Source: Streptomyces avermitilis MA-4680 = NBRC 14893 (GTDB lineage Bacteria > Actinomycetota > Actinomycetes > Streptomycetales > Streptomycetaceae). From it: a stretch of 64,000 bases of DNA. Of the stretch, positions 47,079 to 55,283 are shown in pieces. Positions within the stretch are counted from its first letter, which is position 1; each line of letters starts with the position of its first letter. The notes beneath the pieces are model-generated. The model was not told the origin of the DNA and did no database searches. It saw nothing but the letters and a program-made list of their open reading frames with translations. The stretch covers positions 2,170,001 to 2,234,000 of the forward strand of contig NC_003155.5 of NCBI RefSeq assembly GCF_000009765.2, written 5' to 3'. Position numbers and translations under genes: made by a program.

Positions 47079-47207
47079 ATGAACCCTGTCGAGTACAAGC
47101 CCGCGCGTCGCATCTGGTTTCGTAAGATCCTGATCGACGTCGCTGCTGGCATTGTCACCAACCTTGTGTTGGCGGCGCTGGTGGCGGTAGTGCGCCTGCT
47201 CTTCTGA
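47079..47207 (+). CDS. 42-residue single-span membrane protein
   Basis: ATG 47079 is preceded by AAGGAG at nine bases. The peptide starts MNPVEYKPARRIWFRKILID, with six basic residues in the first 16, followed by a hydrophobic helix VAAGIVTNLVLAALVAVVRLLF and a TGA stop. The basic N-terminus and following hydrophobic stretch predict an N-in membrane anchor or a toxin-like peptide. It is followed at once by a 10-bp terminator hairpin, so it is a complete transcription unit of its own. It converges on a nuclease-helicase gene 63 bases away. Function unknown; small hydrophobic peptides of this kind can be toxins, effectors or regulators of a membrane partner. Confidence 0.6.
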   Translation: MNPVEYKPARRIWFRKILIDVAAGIVTNLVLAALVAVVRLLF

Positions 47208-47215
47208 GACGGGCA

Positions 47216-47242
47216 AGTGGCGGGCCCGGTGAGCCCGCCACT
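47216..47242. terminator. Bidirectional hairpin
   Basis: AGTGGCGGGC pairs perfectly with GCCCGCCACT around a seven-base loop, nine bases after the small membrane protein and 28 bases beyond the stop of the convergent nuclease-helicase gene. Confidence 0.7.
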
Positions 47243-47270
47243 CTCCTCTGCTTCGAAGGTTCCCGCCCTC

Positions 47271-49391
47271 TCAGAACAGTGTTTTCTGACCCGGCTGCCC
47301 CTTGTCTCGCCGATTGCGTGAACGGTTCCGCCCTCCGCGCCGCGGGCGGGGAAGATGCGGTACGCGTGCCTCAGGGGGTAGGTTTTCCCAGGTGGGGCGC
47401 AGGCCGTGAATCTGGACGTTGCCCACCAGATCCTTGAGGTAGACGCGCGTCTCCTCGTCCGTGGAGTAGAGCACGGTCGCGCGGCTGGCACGGGTCATCA
47501 GCACGTGGTAGGCATGGCGGACGAGCCGCGCGAAGCCCCCATCGTCGACGCTGCTCGCCCGCACCTTCGGATCAAACGACCCCGGCACCGCTACGCGCTT
47601 GACGCCCGCCTCCAGGTCCTTGCGCTCCTTGCCGCGCCGAAATACCCACTTGCCGTCACGGCGCACCATGTCGTCACCCATGATCACGCCGCACCAGTCC
47701 CATTCAAGTCCCTGCGCGGTGTACACGCAGCCGATCTGTTCGAGGCCGTCCTGGTGCACCGACCAGATCTTCGAAGGCGGAGCACCGTTCTCGCAGAAGC
47801 TCTCACTGTCAGCGTTCCACGGACGGTGCCAGTCGCCGATACGGACGTCAGCCTCGAGCCGCTTCTCCTTGCCCAGGGGCTTGGTCCAAGGCCAGCAGTA
47901 ACCCGCAACCATACGCGCTGAGGCGCCGGCGAGGGCTTCCGAGCGGATGACCTGCTCGAGTTCCTCGGGGCTGTCTGCCACCTCGATATGCATCAGCCCG
48001 TCCGGCGTCCACTGTTCCGCTACGTCGTCCGTCACACCGAGTACGGCTCGCACCCATCGGATGTAGGCATCGCTGCCTCCGCACCGGAACTGCTCGCGGA
48101 GCCTGTAGCGGACCAGTTCGGCGTCGTGCCGCTTGGCTGCATTCTCGATCAGCTCGACGTTGCCGACTTCGTTCGGCCGCACGGACTGGCTCTCGTCCAG
48201 GAAGAACACGGTCAGACGGGACGCTTCGAGCAGTTCATCCACCTGGGGCTTTGTGCCTTGCTGCTCGGGCCGCCAGAAGCGGCTGGTCGAGCGGTCCCGC
48301 AGACGATGCGCCTCATCACAGAGCAATACATCCAAAGGGGGCTCGGGTGGAGTCACGAAACTACTGAAGTAGGTGAAGCTCTCCCTGAACTCCCGGTCTC
48401 CGTAGCCGACATGCTCCTGGATCGCGCCGTTGAAGGCCCGGCTGCCGCTGGCGTACTTGACTGTTCGCCCATTGGCTTCGAGTTCCGCCTTGACCTGCAA
48501 ACCGATGGCGCTCTTGCCCGTACCGGCACCACCCGTCACCAGGAAGACGACCCGTCTCTCGTCCGGCATGAGAGCCGGCTGATTCGGGTCTCCGAGGACA
48601 AGGGAAGTCGTGCCAAGGATCTGGTCGGCGACCTCCTGCTGGCGCCCACGCAGGGTGAACACTGTGTCCTCTCCACGCGACCTGATCATGGCGTCGAGCA
48701 GTGGCGTGTTCCGCAACTGCATGCTGCGGAGCAGCGTCTCGGCCGCGGAGGCGCCGCCGTCCTCGGCGAAGTGCTTGCGCAGGTCCGACATCAGCCGTCC
48801 GCGGCCGTCGTTCGTGTACATCCGGGCGTAAGCGCCGGTAGGCGCATCGAGGTCCATCAACGGCTTCACGGACGCGTCCGTCGCGTTGTGCAGGTACGCG
48901 AAGCCTCCACACTCGAAGTCGAGTCCGCTCAGCGGCCCTCTGGCACCGGTGAAGGCGTCGAAGTACTCCCGCAACTGCACCGCCGGATGCTTCTTCTCGC
49001 CCATCCCCGGTACATGCACCAACTCTGCTGTGGCCGCTTCCACCCTGGTCACCATCGACCAGCGCTTCAGCTCGACAAGCTGCACCGAGAGGCCGCGCGT
49101 GTACGGATGATGGCCGATCAAGACGACGTCGATGAGACGGGGAGCACCCGGGCGGTCGGACTCGTCGACCGTCGCCGCACACTCCACGATCATTTCCACA
49201 TTTCCCCGGTTGGCCGCCACCAGATCCTTGGCGAGATCGACCAGGCTCTCCGCCCAGGCGGAACGCTCGGAGAGCGAGGCATCCGATCCGCGGAAGTGTT
49301 TCCACCTGGCGGCCAGGTGGGGCACCATGCGGCGCCGTGAGTTCAGGGCGAGCAGATCCTGCGCCGATAACTTCAGCAGGAGCATGGACAC
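47271..49391 (-). CDS. PD-(D/E)xK nuclease-like / SF1 helicase (DUF2075, Schlafen-like) protein A
   Basis: 706 residues from GTG 49391, chosen because GGGGG lies eight bases upstream; an ATG six bases later is also possible. Residues ~60-170 contain D88 (LIDVVLIGHH), E107 and K109 (VQLVELKRWS), the D...E-x-K arrangement of PD-(D/E)xK nucleases. The helicase part has Walker A GGAGTGKS (287-294), Walker B CDEAHRLRD (~359), FFLDESQSV, REQFRCGGSDAYIRW, VYTAQGLEWDWCGVI and MTRASRATVLYSTD as SF1 motifs. The C-terminus is a basic Arg/Gly tail. Codon 8 is TTA, so its translation should depend on bldA tRNA. A structured leader overlaps its ribosome-binding site. A paralogue lies at 50285-52168. A nucleic-acid-targeting or defence role is plausible but unproven. 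Confidence 0.82.
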   Translation of the reverse strand: MSMLLLKLSAQDLLALNSRRRMVPHLAARWKHFRGSDASLSERSAWAESLVDLAKDLVAANRGNVEMIVECAATVDESDRPGAPRLIDVVLIGHHPYTRGLSVQLVELKRWSMVTRVEAATAELVHVPGMGEKKHPAVQLREYFDAFTGARGPLSGLDFECGGFAYLHNATDASVKPLMDLDAPTGAYARMYTNDGRGRLMSDLRKHFAEDGGASAAETLLRSMQLRNTPLLDAMIRSRGEDTVFTLRGRQQEVADQILGTTSLVLGDPNQPALMPDERRVVFLVTGGAGTGKSAIGLQVKAELEANGRTVKYASGSRAFNGAIQEHVGYGDREFRESFTYFSSFVTPPEPPLDVLLCDEAHRLRDRSTSRFWRPEQQGTKPQVDELLEASRLTVFFLDESQSVRPNEVGNVELIENAAKRHDAELVRYRLREQFRCGGSDAYIRWVRAVLGVTDDVAEQWTPDGLMHIEVADSPEELEQVIRSEALAGASARMVAGYCWPWTKPLGKEKRLEADVRIGDWHRPWNADSESFCENGAPPSKIWSVHQDGLEQIGCVYTAQGLEWDWCGVIMGDDMVRRDGKWVFRRGKERKDLEAGVKRVAVPGSFDPKVRASSVDDGGFARLVRHAYHVLMTRASRATVLYSTDEETRVYLKDLVGNVQIHGLRPTWENLPPEARVPHLPRPRRGGRNRSRNRRDKGQPGQKTLF

Positions 49392-49399
49392 GAGGTGTT

Positions 49400-49463
49400 C
49401 CCCCAGGGCACGAGTGACTCGTGCGGGTGGGGGCATGTCCATGTGGGGAAGCCCGTCGGGCCG
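49400..49463 (-). promoter_or_regulatory. Structured leader of nuclease-helicase A; hairpin covers the Shine-Dalgarno
   Basis: Read on the minus strand: GCCCGACGGGC mini-hairpin (49461-49451), then CCCCCA (49433-49428), an inner perfect 7-bp hairpin GCACGAG-TCA-CTCGTGC (49424-49408), then TGGGGG (49405-49400). CCCCCA and TGGGGG can pair around the inner hairpin. The GGGGG is the only Shine-Dalgarno for GTG 49391. The same elements, in the same order, occur before the paralogue at 52175-52259. A shared cis-acting RNA (or DNA) element controlling translation is inferred. Confidence 0.65.
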
Positions 49464-49585
49464 CAACCGGTACGGGTGATCCTAGGGAACCGCTGCAGAC
49501 TCCGAGGACGGGAACCGGCTGTCGGCTTGATCGACGAGCATCGTGGCCGGATCGAGTTGTCAGTCAGGTGCGCTTGTATGGGCGC

Positions 49586-50238
49586 ATGACTGTTCACGAT
49601 CTTGCCGCGGCCCTCCCCCGTATCCCCGACCTGCGGAGCCTGTGCCGGTCGATCGCCGTGGCGGAGGCGGTTCTGAAGCCCGGCGCGTACCGGTACCACT
49701 CCTTCGACGCAAACTGGTCGGAGACGGAAGAGGTCTTCTCCACGCGGAATGGCAGCGGGGACGAGTTCGACATCGTCTTCTCCCCGGCTGGTGCGTACAT
49801 CCGTGGCTTCGACCACGAGTCGCCCATGAGCCCCTACGCCGACGACGCTGTCTGGCCGGGCGTACTCGATTCGGTGCCGGAGACCTTTCGGGCCTACGTC
49901 GAAGATCCACGTTCGTCGACGACGGCATGCCCATGGTGACCTTCTGCCTGTGGCGCGAAACGGACGACGACACCTGGCACACGGGTCGAATGGACTTTCC
50001 GACCGATGATTCGGACCCCGACGGTTCCGGGTGGATGCTCGGACCCCTTGTCGATCCGCGCCCGGAGACCTTCCAGACATTCGCCGAGGACTACTACGAG
50101 AGGCCTGTCGATCTGGACGCCGTGCGTCACATATTCGAGGAGAGGCCGCTGACGCAGGACGTAGTGGCGCGTCTGAATCCGGTTGTCTCCTTCTCGGGAA
50201 TCAAGAAGGACGCCGCGGACATGGGCTATCCGGTATGA
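49586..50238 (+). pseudogene. Frameshifted gene for a hypothetical protein
   Basis: From ATG 49586 the frame reads MTVHDLAAALPRIPDLRSLC, then VFSTRNGSGDEFDIVFSPAG and SVPETFRAYVEDP, then stops shortly after. At 49907-49908 the two bases CC remain of a codon; one base appears lost, because the next frame continues naturally as TFVDDGMPMVTFCLWRETDD, PETFQTFAEDYYERPVDLDA and KKDAADMGYPV to 50238. Both halves contain the same P-E-T-F motif, a sign of an internal repeat. The family is not recognised; the layout resembles small streptomycete cytoplasmic proteins of the SMI1/SUKH kind, but I cannot confirm that. It lies between the two nuclease-helicases, divergent from A and convergent with B. Confidence 0.6.
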
Positions 50239-50284
50239 CCGTATTGGGGGGGCAGCTCCGGTCATGGCGCTCGTCCGCCCACGA

Positions 50285-52168
50285 TCAGACTGCGACCACC
50301 TCGCGTTGCACCCCCACCAGTTCGCGCAACTTCGCCCGCGTCTCGGGATCCGTGGAGTACACCACCGTGCCGACCATGCCCCGCGTCAGCAGCACCTTGT
50401 AGGTGTTGCGGATCAGGCGATCGACGTCCGAATCCAGAGTGGACTTCTTGAAGACCGGATCCTTGGAGGCGGTACGGTCGGTGACCCAGGTGTCGCCACG
50501 CCAGATCAGGTCCGGGCCGATGATGACGCCGGACCAGTCGTACTCGAAGCCCTGTGCCGTGTAGACGCAGCCCACCTGGCCGAAGCCGGCCGGGTCGGTC
50601 GCCCACAGGGCGGACGGCGGTGCGCCGGAGATGGCGCGCTCGCCCCGGAGGTTCCAGGGGCGCGCCCAGTCGCCGATGACGACGTCCGCCGGGAGCGGGT
50701 CGCCCGGCTTGGGCTCCTTCGACCAGGTCCAGCAGTATCCCGCGGACATTCGGGCGCCGTATCCCTGCCCTCGGCGGTTCTGGAGAAACGATTCCATCTC
50801 CTCCGGGCTTTCGGCGACCAGGAGTTGCATCCGATCATCGGGGTCCCAGGCGACAGGGCCACCCGGCTCGAGGCCGAGGAGGCGAACGACCCAGCGCAGG
50901 TAGGCATCGCTGCCACCGCAGCGGAACTGGCTTTCGAGCGGTACGACATGACACTCAAAGCCCTTCTTCGCGGCGGCCGCCTTGATCTCGGCCACTGTGC
51001 CCATCTCGCCGGGGCGCACCACTTGGTGTTCGTCGAGGAGGAACACAGGCACCCGGGCGACGTCGATCAACTCCTCAATCTGCGGCCGACCGCTGCGATG
51101 GGCTGCAGGGGTGTAGCGATTGGCGGAGGTCTCGCGGATGCGGTGCGCCTCGTCACAGATCAGGACGTCGAGGGTGTTCTTCTCTGTCGTCATGAAGCTG
51201 TTGAAGTACTTGAAGAGGTCCTGCACTTCGCGCTTGCGGGCGCCCGCGACCTTACGCATGGTTTTAGTGAACGACTGAGAGCCGGTGGCATGTAGAGCCG
51301 GAACGCCCTGTCGGTACAGCTCACCGAGCAACGAAAGCGCGATGACACTCTTGCCCGTTCCGGGACCTCCGGTGACGATCAAGACTTCCTTGCGATCGGA
51401 CTGCTTCGCCTTGCGTACGGCGTTGAGCACTGTGCGGTACGCCACCTGCTGCTCATCCAGGAGGATGAACTGTTCTCGGTCTTGCACCTCCTGAGCCGCG
51501 ACGGACATCAGTTGCTTGGAGGGGACCGTCTTACCGGCGAGGAGTTCGTCTGCTGCTCGGGCGCCAGGGTGCTTGTCGCTCAGCTTGGAACGGAGGTGGT
51601 CCAGGAATTCCCCTCGGCGCTCGGCAGTGAACAATTGCCCCTGGTCGTCAAGTTCGATCTCTCGTAGCCCGCTGGCCCCGAACTCTGTGGCATTGTGCAT
51701 GTAGGCCACCCCGCTGACGCGTTGAGGGTGCTCGGCGACCGCCCCGTTGAAGTTGACGAGGTACTCGCAGTAGCGGCGTACCTGCTCGATGGGATTGAGG
51801 ACCGGGTGTGCGTAGGCGTCCACATGACAAAGGACCGGGTCGTCCTCATCAGGCGCGGCCTGGCTCCACTGTTTCAGCTCTACCACGACGTACGCCGGTT
51901 CTCCCGTGGCTGGGTGCAGCCCGGCAAGCACGGCGTCGGCGCGCTTGCTGTTCAACGGCAGCGCGTACTCGATCATGACCTCTACGTCGCCCAGGCTCGC
52001 TTCGTTCAGTGCCGCCGTCAGAGCGGGAATGCTGCGTTCCCAGGAACGGACCTCGGAAGGGCCGGGGCGGTAGCCATGCATGCGGACGAACTGTTCGGTG
52101 AGATGCAGGAAGAGCGAGCCGTCGAGCGCCATGACAGCGACCGTTGCGGCGGACGCGCGGAACAGCAA
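50285..52168 (-). CDS. PD-(D/E)xK nuclease-like / SF1 helicase (DUF2075, Schlafen-like) protein B
   Basis: 627 residues from TTG 52168, chosen because GGGGG lies six bases upstream; ATG 52132 has no Shine-Dalgarno. The nuclease-like region has D78 (RADAVLAG), E97 and K99 (YVVVELKQWS). The helicase has Walker A GGPGTGKS (~267-274), ICDEAHRIRE, VFLLDEHQVVRPGE, ESQFRCGGSDAYLRW, VYTAQGFEYDWSGVI and LLTRGMVGTVVYSTD. It shares order and motifs with protein A but lacks the basic tail, and its N-terminus includes SEVRSWERSIPALTAAL, typical of actinobacterial DUF2075 proteins. Its leader carries the same hairpin as A plus one more stem. The pair probably arose by duplication or separate capture in one island. 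Confidence 0.82.
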   Translation of the reverse strand: MLFRASAATVAVMALDGSLFLHLTEQFVRMHGYRPGPSEVRSWERSIPALTAALNEASLGDVEVMIEYALPLNSKRADAVLAGLHPATGEPAYVVVELKQWSQAAPDEDDPVLCHVDAYAHPVLNPIEQVRRYCEYLVNFNGAVAEHPQRVSGVAYMHNATEFGASGLREIELDDQGQLFTAERRGEFLDHLRSKLSDKHPGARAADELLAGKTVPSKQLMSVAAQEVQDREQFILLDEQQVAYRTVLNAVRKAKQSDRKEVLIVTGGPGTGKSVIALSLLGELYRQGVPALHATGSQSFTKTMRKVAGARKREVQDLFKYFNSFMTTEKNTLDVLICDEAHRIRETSANRYTPAAHRSGRPQIEELIDVARVPVFLLDEHQVVRPGEMGTVAEIKAAAAKKGFECHVVPLESQFRCGGSDAYLRWVVRLLGLEPGGPVAWDPDDRMQLLVAESPEEMESFLQNRRGQGYGARMSAGYCWTWSKEPKPGDPLPADVVIGDWARPWNLRGERAISGAPPSALWATDPAGFGQVGCVYTAQGFEYDWSGVIIGPDLIWRGDTWVTDRTASKDPVFKKSTLDSDVDRLIRNTYKVLLTRGMVGTVVYSTDPETRAKLRELVGVQREVVAV

Positions 52169-52174
52169 GGAATT

Positions 52175-52259
52175 CCCCCAGGCAGCACGAAATGACTCGT
52201 GCGGGTGGGGGCATGTCCTTCGAAACTCCACCGGCGTGGAGCGGAAGCCCGTCGGGCCG
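52175..52259 (-). promoter_or_regulatory. Structured leader of nuclease-helicase B; hairpin covers the Shine-Dalgarno
   Basis: On the minus strand: GCGGCCCGACGGGCTTCC as in leader A (52260-52243), an additional hairpin CTCCAC-GCCG-GTGGAG (52241-52226), then CCCCCA (52211-52206), inner stem GCACGA (52202-52197) with TCGTGC (52190-52185) and a six-base loop, and TGGGGG (52180-52175). The last supplies the Shine-Dalgarno for TTG 52168. Order and sequence match leader A, although the middle segment differs in length (7 versus 25 bases). Confidence 0.65.
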
Positions 52260-52560
52260 CGATGACGATGTGATCAAGGGTACCTGGGCGGCGAGAGGAC
52301 TTAGGAGCCTCTGGGCAGACCGTCAGCCTGCTTTGGCGCCAGCCTTTCAGGCCGTGGGCCATCAACAGGGAATCTCACACATGGGCTGCCACAAGCGCGG
52401 GCAGTGATCACGATTCCATCGGAGGCCACTCCCCCCACTGCCTAGGCGGCCGCCCCGTCCCTGTCAGCGAGCACTTGCGTCAAACAGGTACGCCTGCCCC
52501 TATCTCTATGGTCCCGCCAACGTCCGCCCGCCGCTGCCGACGGCTGTGCATACCCACCCA
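52260..52560. other. Intergenic region upstream of leader B
   Basis: About 300 bases of mixed composition between the leader of nuclease-helicase B and the tRNA terminator. GATCAC precedes the leader at both paralogues (here 9 bases before GCGGCC), so the promoter probably lies in its left part. No gene is supported. Confidence 0.4.
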
Positions 52561-52595
52561 GAAAACAGAAAAACCCCTGGTCAACAGGGGTTTTT
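52561..52595 (-). terminator. Intrinsic terminator of tRNA-Leu
   Basis: On the minus strand ACCCCTG and CAGGGGT pair around TTGAC and are followed by a T-rich stretch (TTTTCTGTTTTC). It is a textbook rho-independent terminator located directly after the tRNA gene. Confidence 0.85.
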
Positions 52596-52598
52596 AAC

Positions 52599-52686
52599 TG
52601 GTGTCCGAGGGGGGACTTGAACCCCCACGCCCGATAAAGGGCACTAGCACCTCAAGCTAGCGCGTCTGCCATTCCGCCACCCGGAC
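52599..52686 (-). tRNA. tRNA-Leu (anticodon GAG)
   Basis: The minus strand folds into an 88-base class II tRNA including encoded CCA. The acceptor stem is GTCCGGG with CTCGGAC (one G-T pair). The anticodon stem CTAGC/GCTAG encloses TTGAGGT, giving anticodon GAG, which reads CUC/CUU leucine codons. There is a long variable arm (GTGCCCTTTATCGGGC) and a T-loop with GGTTCAAGTCC. It is followed by a strong terminator. tRNA-Leu genes are frequent integration sites, but no duplicated 3' end was found in the window. Confidence 0.95.
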
Positions 52687-53613
52687 TAGGTGTCTGCCGC
52701 CTGGCCGGAGGTGTTCCCCGCGGCGACATGGACAACAATACCAAGGTTTCGGAGTGCCTTTCACCTGCATATCCGCGCCCCGACGGCGGGTGCACGAAGG
52801 TCGTGGAGGGCGCCTACAGACTCACTATGGGAGGCCGAACGGCTACGGCGGGTCCGCCCGTGTATGGCGGCCAAGGGCGCTGTCCACGCTGCGGAAGCAC
52901 TGGCGACACGTTTTGGGTTCGCTCCGACCGCCGCCCTGGTGCTGGTCCTACTCGTGTGGGCGGCGGCAACTCGAGCCTGTGGCTGATGCGGGTCGTCGGG
53001 CCTGTCGCCGATCTGATCAGGGCGGAGTCCATCCGGTCATCACAGGCATGCCTCTCGGCACCTCCCCTACGTCAACGTCGCACGTTTGGTCCACATGGCC
53101 CGGCAGCACGGCGTCGTCCTGCGGATCATCCACGGATCGGTGACTTCGTGGTTCCCAAGACCCCGGTGTTTGCTGTGCACAGCGGCCCCGTCACCAATGG
53201 GCTGCGGCCCCCTGCCCGGCCGGCAACCGCTCGGCGCCTCGCTCCACCGTGACCGACGGGGGACGGTACGGCTGGTGCCGTGCCGAGCTTGAGCGAGCTG
53301 GTGGATCTAGGGTTCGCCGAGATCTACGGGTGTGCGGGCAGCAGCCCCCAGCAGCAAGTAGCGCCCAGGTGAGGCAGCGGCTGCTGGCCGGGCTCGACGA
53401 TCCGCCGCTCCTGGCACCCGAGGAGCGGCGGCTGCTGCTGGCTCAGTCCGTGGAACGGAGTTTCCCGGAGGCGGCGGACCGCGCCTTCGCTCTGCGACCG
53501 GACCGGCAAGGCATCGGTTGGGCGGCCCGATCCACCGCCGATGGGCAGACAAGATCATCGCTCCGGTGACCGGTCGGGCGGCACCGCGGACGCCGGCGCC
53601 GCCCGACCCGGCC
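52687..53613. other. 927-base region with only decayed coding traces
   Basis: No complete gene is supported. Traces of coding include, on the plus strand, GRCPRCGSTGDTFWVRSD near 52868-52925 (zinc-ribbon-like C-x2-C) and LLAGLDDPPLLAPEERRLLL, then AQSVERSFPEAADRAFALRP near 53381-53505, each cut off by stops or frame changes. Codon bias changes frame every 100-200 bases, as expected from degraded genes of an old insertion next to the tRNA. Confidence 0.45.
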
Positions 53614-55155
53614 TCACGGCATGAGGTGGTACTCCGGGAAGTTGCCGGGCAGCCGCTCCCCCGCCGGCCCCTGTGTCACCGCACGTACCAGCAGCTCGCC
53701 GCCCACGAACGCGCCGCGCCACGACGCGCCGAAGCCGCCGAACAGCTCGTCGCGGTCGCCGCGTGAGCGAGGCTTGCCGTGGCCGACCTTGAACGCGCGG
53801 ATCTGTGGGGACAGACGGTCGTACGTCGCCCTGTCGTCGGTCGACAACGTGGCGACCAGCGCGCCGTTGGACGCGTTCATGGCGGCCAGCAGCTCTGCCT
53901 CCGTATCGACCAGGACGATGGTGTCGACCGGGCCGAACGGTTCCGCGTGGTGCAGCGGCGAGGACGGGGGCGGGTTCAGGAGCGTCACCGGCTGGACGTA
54001 CGCCGACGTGTCCTGGCCGGGCAGGAAGCGGGCGTCGGTCAGCCTGGCGCGGTGCAGCGGGACGGCGCCGCGGTCGATGGCCTCGGTGACCTGGTCGTTC
54101 AGCTCCTTCGCCTTGGCCGCGTTGATCACCGGGCCGAAGTCCAGCTCCGGGTACGGGTCCTCGCGCCGCTCCACCGCCAGCGGGTGGCCGACCCGCAGGG
54201 TGCGGACGGCCGGGAGGTACGCGGCCAGGAACTCGTCGAACAGGGTGCGCTGGACGACGAAGCGCGGGTAGGCGGTGCAGCGCTGTTTGCCGTAGTCGAA
54301 GAGCTTGGGGATGACGGCCGTCAGTGCGTCCCAGTCGGTGTAGTTCCAGACGCCCCAGGTGTTCAGTCCCTCCTGTTCGAGTATGTGTCGCTTGCCCAGG
54401 TCGGCGACGTCCGTGGCCACCGCGGCGCCCGTGTCGCGGCCGCCGACGAAGGAGACACAGCCGATCTCGGGGGCGCGGACCAGGGCCTCCGAGAGCTCGC
54501 CTCCGCTGCCGCTGACGAGGGTGACGGGAATCCCTTCGCGGGCGGCGAGCGCGCCGGCCAGGGTCAGACAGGCGACGCCGCCGTCGGTCGGGGTCTTGGC
54601 GATGACCGCGTTGCCTGCCAGTGCCTGTACCAGCATCGCGTGAACGAGCACGCTCATCGGGTAGTTCCAGCTCGCGATGTTGGAGACCGGTCCGTCCAGC
54701 GGCGCCCGGTCCGCGACCATGGGTTCGATTCCGTCGACGTACCAGCGGACGCCGTCGATCGCCCGGTCCACGTCCGCCTGCGCGAGCCGCCACGGCTTGC
54801 CGATCTCCCAGACGAGGAGGAGGGCGAGCAGCTCGCGGTGTTCGGTCAGCGCGTCGAGGGTCGCGGCGACGCGCGCCCGGCGTTCGTCCAGGGGGACGTG
54901 GCGCCAGGCGCGGTGCTGGTCGAGCGAGGCGCGTACGGCCTGCCCGGCGATGTCACCGTCCAGGCGCGGCGGTCCCGCGATCGGGCTGCCGTCCACGGGA
55001 CTGGTCGCGGGCAGCGCCCGGCCGTCCGTCTGCCAGGCGGCGCCCCAGAGGTTGAGGACCCGGTCGTCCCGGAACGCCTCGGGTGCGACCGCCAGACAGC
55101 GCCGCCAGGCGTCGGACCAGGACGTGCCGGATTTGAGGGTGAGGGTGGGTGCCAT
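53614..55155 (-). CDS. Aldehyde dehydrogenase family protein
   Basis: 513 residues from ATG 55155 (GGAGC ten bases upstream). The layout is that of ALDH: N-terminal oligomerisation arm, NAD domain with SNIASWNYPMSVLVHAMLVQ and NAVIAKTPTDGG, GFVGGRDTGAAVATDVADL-like segment (here SFVGGRDTGAAVATDVADLG), then ILEQEGLNTWGVWNYTDWDA with the general-base Glu, and YGKQRCTAYPRFVVQ with the candidate catalytic Cys. HHAEPFGPVDTIVLVDTEAE is the late E-x-F-G-P. The spacing between the Glu and Cys motifs and the QRC context differ from classical betaine or acetaldehyde enzymes, so substrate class is open. It is 128 bases downstream of sucD on the same strand and may serve the oxalate/glyoxylate cluster. 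Confidence 0.8.
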   Translation of the reverse strand: MAPTLTLKSGTSWSDAWRRCLAVAPEAFRDDRVLNLWGAAWQTDGRALPATSPVDGSPIAGPPRLDGDIAGQAVRASLDQHRAWRHVPLDERRARVAATLDALTEHRELLALLLVWEIGKPWRLAQADVDRAIDGVRWYVDGIEPMVADRAPLDGPVSNIASWNYPMSVLVHAMLVQALAGNAVIAKTPTDGGVACLTLAGALAAREGIPVTLVSGSGGELSEALVRAPEIGCVSFVGGRDTGAAVATDVADLGKRHILEQEGLNTWGVWNYTDWDALTAVIPKLFDYGKQRCTAYPRFVVQRTLFDEFLAAYLPAVRTLRVGHPLAVERREDPYPELDFGPVINAAKAKELNDQVTEAIDRGAVPLHRARLTDARFLPGQDTSAYVQPVTLLNPPPSSPLHHAEPFGPVDTIVLVDTEAELLAAMNASNGALVATLSTDDRATYDRLSPQIRAFKVGHGKPRSRGDRDELFGGFGASWRGAFVGGELLVRAVTQGPAGERLPGNFPEYHLMP

Positions 55156-55283
55156 TCGTTTGCTCCGCTCTCGGTGCACAGTCGGGGGCGGTAGGTGCAT
55201 GGCTCGTCCGCGCACACGGTGGTGCGCCGACGTCGTACGGAGGAAGGTAGTGACACGGCATGACGCGCGACAGTTACCTCGCT

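Noticed and set aside
49400..49433. Leader hairpin as a simple transcription terminator or T-box
   Set aside because: It lies immediately before a start codon, includes the Shine-Dalgarno, is repeated before a paralogue, has no T-run, and shows no T-box conserved sequence.
46454..52599. Mobile island with attachment sites at tRNA-Leu
   Set aside because: No integrase, excisionase or replication gene, and I could not find a second copy of the tRNA 3' end in the window.
52728..53252. 174-codon frame after tRNA-Leu as a possible intact gene
   Set aside because: Only its first ~70 residues look protein-like; the remainder is Pro/Arg-rich, and no ribosome-binding site precedes it.
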